From assembly GCF_001511835.1 (NCBI RefSeq), contig NZ_LN997849.1, positions 103,291 through 167,290 of the forward strand: a stretch of DNA of 64,000 nucleotides, read 5' to 3'. Shown here piece after piece: positions 16,709 through 24,923 of this stretch. Source of the DNA: Magnetospirillum sp. XM-1. GTDB lineage: Bacteria; Pseudomonadota; Alphaproteobacteria; Rhodospirillales; Magnetospirillaceae. A model generated the notes under the pieces. It ran no database searches. It was not told where the DNA came from and was given only the letters and a program-made list of their open reading frames with translations. A program made the position numbers and the translations under genes. The number at the start of each line of letters is the position of its first letter. Position 1 is the first letter of the stretch.

Positions 16709-19700
16709 TCATCGGCTCCTTTCCCTCTCCATCCCCCTTTCCCTTCCTCCGCCGTCCATCTCCCGGGCGGCGTTCTGGCGTTCGGTGCGTTCGCGCATGA
16801 AGGCGCCGTAGCGAGGAACCGGTCCCGAAGGATACTGGGGCTTGCTGAAGCGGCCATCGCCCGAAGACCGATCCGTTCCCTTGCCTTGCGTTCCCTTCTC
16901 CGGGGCTTCCTTCGCTTCCTGGCGTTCCTTTCCGGCGCGCATGGGCTCGTGCATCTCCTGCCCAGGCTCCCTGCGCAGGCCTCTGGCGTCCTTGTCCAGC
17001 ACGCCATCGACCATCCGGTACAGCCTCTCGGCGTCCAGCCCGGCCCGGGCGTCCCGCCCCTTCTTGAAGTGCATGGCGGCCAGCTCCTCGTCGGACTTGC
17101 CGGGGTATTTCGCCCGGATCTCCTCGAGCTTGCTCCTGCCGTCCATGAGGCGGGCCATGACCGCCGGGTCCGAAGCGTAGGCCCGGACCTTCGCGATCTC
17201 GTCCTTGGTCGGCACGTATCCTTCGGGGAAGTTCTTGCCGGAGCGGGCATGCCCGCCCTCGGCCCGGTATTCCGCCTCGCGCTGGTCGGTCATGCCGCGC
17301 AGATGGCCGAGCTTGATGTCGGCGAGGATTTCAGGGGCCTGCTGCGCCATCCATCCTCCCCAGCGCTCGGGATTGGCCGCTCTGCGGCAGAAGGGGGCGA
17401 GGCGCGGCGTGCGCCCCATGGCCTTCTCGCCCCGGAGAAGCTGGTTCTCGAGCTCGTGCGAGGTGCCGTAGGCCCGCAGGTTCCTCCAGTCGGCGGCGGT
17501 CATCTTCCCGTCGGACATCTTCTGGAGGAGGCCTTCGATGCTCCGGACATGGATGCGGGACTTCTCCTGGCCGATCTCGCGGATGTTGCCCAGGAAGGAG
17601 GGGATGGCCTTCGCCAGGCCGGGCTCCCGCTGGGACCACGCGTTGCCGACGTCGATGGCCGTGCTGTGCATCTTGCCGAAGGCCCTGCTGATGCCGATCC
17701 GCATCGCGGCCGCCGGATTGGCGCGGGAACGGCCTCCGATCGTCGTCGCGGCCTCCAGCCCCTCGTAGGTGGTGCGGGCCGAGCGGAGATCACGGGCGGC
17801 CGTTTCGGCCGCCACGCGCTCGATGCGCGCCCGCTTCCTCGCGGCGGCGCGTTCGGCCTCGATCTCCTCGCGGCTGCGCTGCTTGGCGATGGGGGCGCGT
17901 TCGCGTCCGGCGTCCTTCTTCTCCCGGTCCTCGCGCTCCTTCTTCTCCTTCTCGGGCTTCGGCGGCTCGCGCGTCCTTTCGAGGGCGGGGCGCTCCGCGG
18001 CCTGTCCGTCTCCGGCTCCGCCTGGCGCTGCGGAGCGGCGGGGAGCCGACTCCTTGCGCGCCGTCTCTGCGAAGGCCTCGCGCGCCCTGGCTTCGGCGTC
18101 GCGGGACGAGATGCTGAAATGCCCGGCGACGCCTTGCGCCGCTTCTCCGTGGGTGAGGAGGGACGAGATGTTCTCGGAGGCGTCCCGGCTCGTCCTTCCC
18201 CTATGCGCTTCCGTCGCGTCCGGGGAGAGGATGCTGGACACATCCGCCTCGGCGCGCTTGGTCCCGTCGGCATCGAAGGCCGCGGCATCCGCTTGGAGGC
18301 GATCGTGGAGAGCCTGGGTCTTCTCGGTGCCGAGTCCGGCATGGGCGTCGGCGAGGAGATCGATCAGATGGTCGGATCGCATGGCGGCTGCGGCGAACTG
18401 GCGCGTCTGCTCGTCGATCGCCTTCCGGTCGAGGGTGAGCTGCGCACGCATGGAGGCATCGAGGCGATGCTGCGCCGATGGGTCGCTGGCTGCGGCCTCG
18501 ACATCCTTCCTGGCCATGTCGAGGACCTGCCAGCCCACGAAGAGCCTTTCCTCGGGGGGTATGGCATGCTCGGCCCGGACATTGGTCTCGTGCCGGTCGG
18601 CGCGCTCGGCGACCCGATCCGTGAATCCCTTGCGGGATTGGGCGCCGGACTTGCCCAGGGCATCCATCCAGGCCTTCACATCGGGATCCTCGATCATGCG
18701 GGCGGCCCGCGCATCGAGTTCCCTGTCGATTGCGCCGGCCTTCCATCCCGCCCAGCGCCCGATGGCCGTGTCCTTGTTGGCTTCCGCCACGGCGCTCCAG
18801 CGGCTCTGTTCGCGCTCGAGGGCGTCGTACTGGGCGACGATCACCTTCGGGGATGGACCCGTTCCATCCGAGCGTGCACGGTTTCCGGCCTCGCGGGAGA
18901 TCTCGGCATCCCTCACCGCGTCGACGAGGCGGGACGGAACCACGGAGGCGTAGGCCTGATCCGTGGAGTCCATGGCATCCTTGGAGATGTCGCGGGGACG
19001 CGGCGCCGTTCCCATGAGGTCGTAGATCGCTTTGCGGGATTCTCCGACATCGCCTCCGTGGATCTCGGCCCTGCGGCGGGCCGCCACTTCCCATCCGTCG
19101 CCGCCGGCCTTCTCGCGGGCGACCCCGAAGCCGCGGACGTATTCCCTGGCCTGGGACATGAGATGATCGGTGCGGGCGGATTCCTCGGTGGTCAGCGGGC
19201 GGTTCTCCGCCCCGGCCCTGTCGCGGATGGCCTTCATCTCGCGTTCGGCGGCGAGGTAGGCGGCGAGCAGGTGGTCGGATGGGGCGCGATCCCGCTCGGC
19301 GGCGACATCGCGCGCGAAGCGCACGGCGTGCCCGCGCAGTGCGGCGCCATCGACGCCCGCCTCCTTCGCCATGGCGCGGGTGCGCTCGTCCCTGAGGATG
19401 GCCCATGCCGCCGCTGCGGCCCTGCGATCCGCAGAGGGATCCTCTCCGGTCGGCCGGGCGGCTTCGGCGGCGAAGCGTCCGATGAGCTCGGCGCGATCGG
19501 CATCGAGCTCGCGCTCCTTCGTCTTGCCGTCCTCGATGGGGTCGCGTCCGGCGTCGCGCGCTGCGGATTCCGGCTTGCGGGCGATCGCTTCCGCTCCGAC
19601 GGCGGTGGCGGACGGCGTCGCCTCCTTGTCCGCGTTTCCGGACTCCACGCCTTCGGCCCGCGACAGCTCGGCATCGAGCTCCTTCTCCTTGCGGATCAGG

Positions 19701-20563
19701 TCGGCTTCCGAGCGCATGGCCGCCTGCTGCTCCAGCAGGGAGGATTCCAGGGCGGCGAGGTGCTTGACGATGATGGTCTCGACCGCAGCGGCCCGGCGCT
19801 GCTCGCGGAGCTCGATGAACTCGTTCGCGAGGCGCTGGCCGATGAGGGTGAACAGCTCGGCGAGCATGTCGTTCGGCGAGCCCCAGAAGTCCTTGTTCTT
19901 GGGGTCGTCGATGCGGATGGGCTCGTGCGTCCTGGACGAAAGCTCCCGGATCCGGTCGTCGATGGCCGCGTCGGCGAGGCCGAGCTTCTGGATGTCGGCG
20001 GCCCAGCGGGTCGCGGCGGCCACGTCGCGCTCGTCGGAGGCGTCGCGCAGGGCGTCGGTGATGGAGGAGCAGAATTCCTTGATGGAATCCGCGAACCGGG
20101 CGCGTCCGTTGAACAGGAGGCGCATCCTCTGCATGCGGTGCGGGTCGGACTGGGCCGCGGACAGGACGTAGTCCTCGAGCGTCTTGGCGTCCGACTGCAT
20201 GGAGGAGGCGTATTCGGCCATCCTGTCGGCCAGCAGGCCGGCGGCCAGGGAGCCCTTGAAGCTGGCGGACGCCTGCGTCGTCATTCCTTTGCCCGCTCCT
20301 TCCCTCGCGGCCAGCGGCCGGGTTCCGGTCCTGCCGGCGGAGGGCTTCGGTCCGGCCTTGGCCTGGGCGGTGGCGGCCGCCTGGTCCCAATGCTCGCGTC
20401 CTGTGCGGAGGACGTCGGCGAGGGAGGCGCTGGAGGTCGCGCGCCCGGCCCGCGAGAGGGCCTCGTCCAGCGGGTATCCCATGGCCATGAGGGCATCGAC
20501 GGCGCTCCTGCGCCAGGAATCGCCCTCGGGCGCGGGAAGGGGGAGGCTGGTGTCTTCGGCCAT
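16709..20563 (-). CDS. Very large hydrophilic transfer-region protein
   Basis: A 1284-residue protein starting MAEDTSLPLPAPEGDSW with GAGGAG upstream. It has no membrane segment and no signal peptide, and is dominated by charged helices (Arg, Ala, Glu, Asp), with a particularly long coiled-coil stretch around residues 860-960 (EPPKPEKEKKEREDREKKDAGRER and following). A more compact C-terminal region contains AADWRNLRAYGTSHELENQLLRGEKAMGRTPRLAPFC. I recognise no catalytic motif. It starts 10 bp after the relaxase-helicase stop, so the two are surely co-transcribed and it may act in DNA processing or as a transferred effector. Codon use matches the neighbours. Confidence 0.65.
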   Translation of the reverse strand: MAEDTSLPLPAPEGDSWRRSAVDALMAMGYPLDEALSRAGRATSSASLADVLRTGREHWDQAAATAQAKAGPKPSAGRTGTRPLAAREGAGKGMTTQASASFKGSLAAGLLADRMAEYASSMQSDAKTLEDYVLSAAQSDPHRMQRMRLLFNGRARFADSIKEFCSSITDALRDASDERDVAAATRWAADIQKLGLADAAIDDRIRELSSRTHEPIRIDDPKNKDFWGSPNDMLAELFTLIGQRLANEFIELREQRRAAAVETIIVKHLAALESSLLEQQAAMRSEADLIRKEKELDAELSRAEGVESGNADKEATPSATAVGAEAIARKPESAARDAGRDPIEDGKTKERELDADRAELIGRFAAEAARPTGEDPSADRRAAAAAWAILRDERTRAMAKEAGVDGAALRGHAVRFARDVAAERDRAPSDHLLAAYLAAEREMKAIRDRAGAENRPLTTEESARTDHLMSQAREYVRGFGVAREKAGGDGWEVAARRRAEIHGGDVGESRKAIYDLMGTAPRPRDISKDAMDSTDQAYASVVPSRLVDAVRDAEISREAGNRARSDGTGPSPKVIVAQYDALEREQSRWSAVAEANKDTAIGRWAGWKAGAIDRELDARAARMIEDPDVKAWMDALGKSGAQSRKGFTDRVAERADRHETNVRAEHAIPPEERLFVGWQVLDMARKDVEAAASDPSAQHRLDASMRAQLTLDRKAIDEQTRQFAAAAMRSDHLIDLLADAHAGLGTEKTQALHDRLQADAAAFDADGTKRAEADVSSILSPDATEAHRGRTSRDASENISSLLTHGEAAQGVAGHFSISSRDAEARAREAFAETARKESAPRRSAAPGGAGDGQAAERPALERTREPPKPEKEKKEREDREKKDAGRERAPIAKQRSREEIEAERAAARKRARIERVAAETAARDLRSARTTYEGLEAATTIGGRSRANPAAAMRIGISRAFGKMHSTAIDVGNAWSQREPGLAKAIPSFLGNIREIGQEKSRIHVRSIEGLLQKMSDGKMTAADWRNLRAYGTSHELENQLLRGEKAMGRTPRLAPFCRRAANPERWGGWMAQQAPEILADIKLGHLRGMTDQREAEYRAEGGHARSGKNFPEGYVPTKDEIAKVRAYASDPAVMARLMDGRSKLEEIRAKYPGKSDEELAAMHFKKGRDARAGLDAERLYRMVDGVLDKDARGLRREPGQEMHEPMRAGKERQEAKEAPEKGTQGKGTDRSSGDGRFSKPQYPSGPVPRYGAFMRERTERQNAAREMDGGGRERGMERERSR

Positions 20564-20573
20564 GGCTGGCTCC

Positions 20574-23500
20574 TCACGTCCTGGAGCGTTCGAATCCACG
20601 ATCCGCGCGCAGGACATCGGCGCGGGCGCGGAGGTCGGCGGCCGCTGCCGGCGCCGTCCGATCCATCCAGGCCGAGAAGAGGGGGTCCGCCGTCCACCGC
20701 AGCGCGGCTTCGTCGCGCTGGCTCTCGGGGAGCTTGGGCAGGCTGACGAGCATGGACCTCTCCCGTGCCGGGACGCGCCGCTCGAATTCCGCGGCGTCCA
20801 GGAGAAGTTGGGAGCGATCGGCGATTCCGTGCCGGCGCAGGGTCCGGGCATCCGCCCGCTGGACGAGGTCGAAGGCGATGGCGGGAGCGGCGGGATTCCC
20901 GGACGCGCGGGCCGCCGCGTGCTCGTCGATGAGCGAGGAGATCCTTCCAGAGAGGGCGTGGGCCTCCAGCGCCTTCGCGGGGAGGCCGATCTCGGGGGCG
21001 CGGCGCAGGAGCCCGCTCTCCGTGCGCATGGCGGCGTCCGCCTCGTGGTTCCGGCGGAGGGCATGGGGTTCAACCGCTCCCTTCCTCGCGGCCTCCCAGG
21101 AGGCGTCCGAGCGGGCTTCCGCGTAGGCGTCGAGATGCCTCATGGCAGCCGCATCGGGGCCGGCGCGCCAGATGGCGGCCATCCTGTCCCGTTCGTGGGC
21201 GGCGGCCCAGCGTTCGATGTCGCGCCACCGGCGGCTCCGTGCGGCGAGGGCGGGGCGGAACAGGGCGGGGTCGCGCAGCATGGCGGCGGCCATGGCGTTC
21301 CGTCCGGCGCGGACGCGCGCGCAGAGGGCGTGGTCCCTGTGCGCCGAGGATGGAGCGCCGCCGGATTCCTCCCGGATGCGGGCATGGAGCGAGCGGTGCA
21401 GATCGGCGGAGCTCATCAGGCGTCCGATGAGATCCCGGCTCGGCGCGTCGATTCCTTCCCTCGCTTCGGCGGCGAGGCGGATGCGCATCTCCCGGAGTTC
21501 CGCTTCGCCGAGGCCGGGATGGCGGGTGCGCAGCGCCTTCATGCTGAGGATGCGGGGGCTGGCGCCGTTGCGGGCGTGGCGTTCGATGACGCCCCATTCC
21601 GCCCGCAGCGCGGAGGCCGCAGCGCGGTTCTCCTGCTTCGCGGCGACGAGCAGCCTGGCGGCGTCGCGGCGTTCGGCGTCGAGCACGGCGTAGCGCGGCC
21701 AGTCCGGGTCCGTTTCCGGTTGCCCGGTCCGCGTCCAGATGCCGGCGTGGATCCTCTCGGCTTCGCGATCGATGTCCATGTAGCGCCGCACCGCCGCGGT
21801 ATCCTTGCCTTCCCGCGCCTCCGCATCGGCCTCGGGGGAAAGGACGCGCGCCCCGTCGCGGCCGATAGCCTCGACGAGGGGGCCCAGCGAGGGAACGGCG
21901 GAGGCGTCCGCGACGATCATGGCGTCTTCCCTCGCGCGGGAAAGGAGCCGCGATGCCGTCTGGCGGTCGATGCGCCGGTCGAGGACGGCGATGGCCACCC
22001 GATCCGCGTCCATGCGGATGCCGAGATGCGACGCGGCGGCCCATCCGTGCTCGATGGCGATCGGGAAGCGGGTGGATAGGCGGATGCGGCGTCCGTCATC
22101 GAGGTTGATGACCAGATCCTCTCCGTCGAATCCGGCTGCGGTGCCGCAGCTTCCCGCCCGGACGGGCTGCCCTCCCAGGATGTCCGTCGGGAGGGCCAGG
22201 CGGTCGCCGGCCCGGACAGGAAGGGGCGTGGTCTTCCTTCCCGGGCGCTCGATGAGCCGCTCCTCCGCGCTCAGCCCGTGATGAAGCGGCCGTCGCAGGC
22301 CGTCGTGCGGGTCGGCGTCGCCGTCGTCCATACCCACTCGAAGGTGATCCGGCAGTAGCACCTCACCTCCCCGTCGGATTCCTGCCACATCGAGTTGGGG
22401 CACATTCCGCAGGCGATTTCGGCGGACGGCAGGCGGTAGGATTCCAGGCCGGCGAGGACCTGGCTTGGGGACGTGGGAATGTCGGGCATCGGGATCCTCC
22501 AATGCGGCCTTGTGGGGATTCTCCCGGATCTCGGCCGCGCGATCCGGGACATGGGTTTCCGCCGGCGGGCGCAGGACGGCGTTCAGCCGCTGGGCCTGCT
22601 CCCGGGTCGAAACGGCGACGAAGGCGGTGCGCCCGGCGGCGCGCGCTTCGGCATGGAAGGCGAGGGCGGCCTCGGCCACGGCCTCGAAGCCGTCGGCGAA
22701 GGAGAGCCGTCCGTCCGGCATCAGGGCCTTGGCGGCGTCGAGTGGCCGTCCTTCCTGGACCATGGCCAGCGCGGCCGCGCAGGAGCTCCGGCGCTCGGCT
22801 TCCGCCAGGAGCGAAACGGTCGGGACGGCGGAGGCCACGACGCGCAGGGCGGCGCCGGCGTCGTTCGAGCGCAGGGCGGCCGGATCGGCGAGCAGCACCA
22901 TCTTGGCCTTCCGGGACGACGCGGCCGCCGAGATGCGGGCCATGGTCCGGATGTCGTAGGCCTCGGCCTCGTCGATGAGCAGGATGCTCCCTTCCGGGAT
23001 GCGCGACGGCGTGTCGAGGCGCGGGAGCCTGCGCGTCGGCGCGGGGGCGAGGTCGAGGACGGCGAGGGCCTGGCAGCCGATCTCAGCCGAGAGGATGCGG
23101 GCGGCCCCGGGGGTCGGAGCGATGCCGAGCCGCTGGCGGCCTTCCTTGTCCCAGGCGTCCAGCGCCTTGCCGAGAGCCAGCTTGCGGGAGCGGGCCGGCT
23201 CGATGGCCGCCACGACGCAGTCGCCGCCCCGGAGCAGCAGGTCGAGATCCTCGACGCGCTTCTCGCTGAGGCGCCCCGCCCTTTCGTCGGCCCGCAGCGC
23301 CGGCATGAGCCCCGGATCCAGCGCGGCGCATTCCGTGGCGGCCGCGAGGCGGGTGGCTGCGGCGCGCAGGGCGCCCGCGACCTTCTCCGTTTCCTCGTGC
23401 CGGAGGAGCGGCGTCCCGTCGGCGGCGCGCCCGATGCGCCGGACATGATCGGAGGTGGCCAGCACCGCCGCCGCCGAGGAGATCCATTCGGGGGGTGCCG

Positions 23501-24090
23501 ACGGCATGCGGCGCGACAGGGCCGACGCGATGGACGCCTGGGTGATGACGGCGTGCTTGGAATCCAGCTCCTTGAGGATGATCTCCGGGTGTCGGGTCAG
23601 GGTGCGGGCGTTGGACCTGCGCACATCTGCGTTGGACTGCCCGGACCGCGACGAGCCTTCGGCGTGGAAGCCCGGCCCCTCGTGGGTCGTCGGCAGGAGG
23701 CGGATGCCCTGATCCTCGAAGGAGCGGTGATCCGTGCGCAGATCGTATCCGGCCAGGGCGAGGGCCCGGTTCTGGATGTCGGCTCCCAGGGCCCGCGCGC
23801 GCATGAGATCGCCCCAGCGCCGGGTCGGCGAGGTGCGGTGCTCCAGCTTGCTGGTCGCGAATTCGTCGCCCTGGATGCCGCGGATGAAGGTCTGCAGATG
23901 GAAGTGCCCGTTTCCGGGCTTGTCATGCACGGCGAAGAGCCCGCATTCCCCCAGGAGCGCTCGTTCCTCGGCGAATTCGCGGGCGATGCCGATCCGCGCC
24001 TCGCGGGACAGGGCGAGGGGCAGCGCGAGGATGGTGTCTATCCAGCGGACGCCGCCGAGGATCGACGAGCGGATGCGGTCCGCCTTGGTA
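20574..24090 (-). pseudogene. TraA/MobA-type relaxase-helicase, N-terminus lost
   Basis: The frame encodes a conjugative relaxase with helicase part. Near its start it reads ILALPLALSREARIGIAREF and then HDKPGNGHFHLQ, the third relaxase motif with the metal-binding H-x-H. The motif I region with its catalytic Tyr and the first ~100 residues are absent. Further on are a Walker B-like ILLIDEAEA, LVAVSTRE-like and LNAVLR helicase segments, GDRLALP, and IAIEHGWAAASH. The first ATG in frame is at 23,930, inside motif III, while homology runs back to ~24,088, where it meets the truncated AAA+ ATPase in another frame. It is therefore a chimeric, probably non-nicking relic, though the helicase part remains open for 1118 codons. 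It would have nicked at oriT and unwound DNA for transfer. Confidence 0.65.
22271..22489 (-). CDS. Small Cys-rich protein nested in the relaxase-helicase frame
   Basis: A 72-residue frame begins MPDIPTSPSQVLAGL with a strong GGAGG 7 bp upstream of ATG 22,489. It carries ACGMCPNSMWQ and VRCYCR, four cysteines spaced C-x2-C and C-x-C, with Trp and aromatic residues after them and a final CDG. It is coherent and protein-like, unlike the overlapping relaxase frame across the same bases, which reads as Pro/Arg/His-rich filler (about 120 residues between LNAVLR and GDRLALP). It may be a small zinc- or iron-binding transfer protein whose gene lies inside, or was spliced into, the relaxase gene. Family not recognised. 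Confidence 0.55.
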   Translation of the reverse strand: MPDIPTSPSQVLAGLESYRLPSAEIACGMCPNSMWQESDGEVRCYCRITFEWVWTTATPTRTTACDGRFITG

Positions 24091-24579
24091 GCCGAGGATC
24101 GGCTTCTCGAATTCGTCGATAAGGACGATGAGCCCGTTGGGGTTCTGCTTGATGGCGAGGATGAGGCTCCCTTCGCTTGCCCCGGTGTACTGCGGGTTTC
24201 CTCCGAACAGGAGGTTGGGCCCAGTGTTCGGGTTCACATTGGCGAAATCGAAGGTGATGATCGGAAGATCGAGCGCCTTCTCCAGGATCTTGGCCAGCTG
24301 CGATTTACCGAGGCCGGGCTTTCCGACGAACAGGAAGGCTGCTGGCGCGCCGCCCTTGCGATTGCGGATTCCGTAGATGACCTGATCGACGGCTTCGTCC
24401 TGGCCGAACAGCTTGGCTGGACGGTCCGGGTCGCCGGGGACACCGACGATCTTTTCGCGGATGTCAGCCCAGTCCCACTTGGACATGGCCGCCTTCTTGT
24501 CGATCAGGTCGATCTTCGCCAGAGCGGCTTCGTAGTTCGCGCGATACTTGGCCGAGCGCGGCGTGAGCGGCTGGTTCAT
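23923..24579 (-). pseudogene. AAA+ (Clp-like) ATPase, N-terminal half
   Basis: Begins MNQPLTPRSAKYRANYEA with AAGGAG upstream. It shows a FGQDEAVDQVIYGIRNR segment typical of Clp/Hsp100 second ATPase domains, Walker A FVGKPGLGKSQL (~residues 87-98), and Walker B VLIDEFEKP (~150-158). After about residue 163 the sequence turns into out-of-frame Pro/Arg-rich reading that overlaps the relaxase coding sequence. The sensor regions and C-terminal domain are missing here, but a matching C-terminal half is found at ~30.4-31.3 kb. It lies 345 bp after the coupling-protein gene. The intact protein was probably a transfer-associated ATPase. Confidence 0.65.
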
Positions 24580-24649
24580 GGGTGTCTCCTTTCCCGTGGT
24601 TCCGTGGTGAATGTGGGGCCGTTGAGATCGGTCCCGGCTCAGTAGGGCT

Positions 24650-24808
24650 TCAGCTGGTCCATGCAGGCGACGGAGCGGCCGCGCGGGCAGGGCTGGTTGA
24701 TGGCATGGCGTTGGCGCGTGCCGGCGCCGCAGAGGGCGTGGCGTTCGCGCGGGCCGGAGCCGCGGCCGGGGTGGCGGGCTTGGCGGCGCCCGAGGGTTCC
24801 TTCTGCAT
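24650..24808 (-). CDS. Possible small Ala/Pro-rich protein
   Basis: A 52-codon frame starting MQKEPSGAAKPATPAAAPA with a modest GGGAG upstream. It contains two copies of a PARANATPS/PARANAMPS unit. Another frame over the same bases, in phase with the coupling protein beyond its stop, ends in a plausible SVACMDQLKPY. Neither is certain; low-complexity GC-rich DNA gives such frames by chance. It fills most of the gap between the coupling protein and the ATPase. Confidence 0.25.
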   Translation of the reverse strand: MQKEPSGAAKPATPAAAPARANATPSAAPARANAMPSTSPARAAAPSPAWTS

Positions 24809-24923
24809 TCTGGCGTTCTCCCGAGGGGTGATTCCCGGGACGAAGATGGGAGCGGATGGAGCGGACCCGGAATGCGGAGCGGGCGCCGGTGATGCCGACG
24901 CCCGCTGCCCTGGTTCCCGATCC

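Noticed and set aside
15569..20746. A 1725-codon plus-strand frame opposite the large transfer protein
   Set aside because: Antisense shadow: composition dominated by Gly, Arg, Ala and Leu with no domain, while the minus frame has ribosome binding site, coupling and helical pattern.
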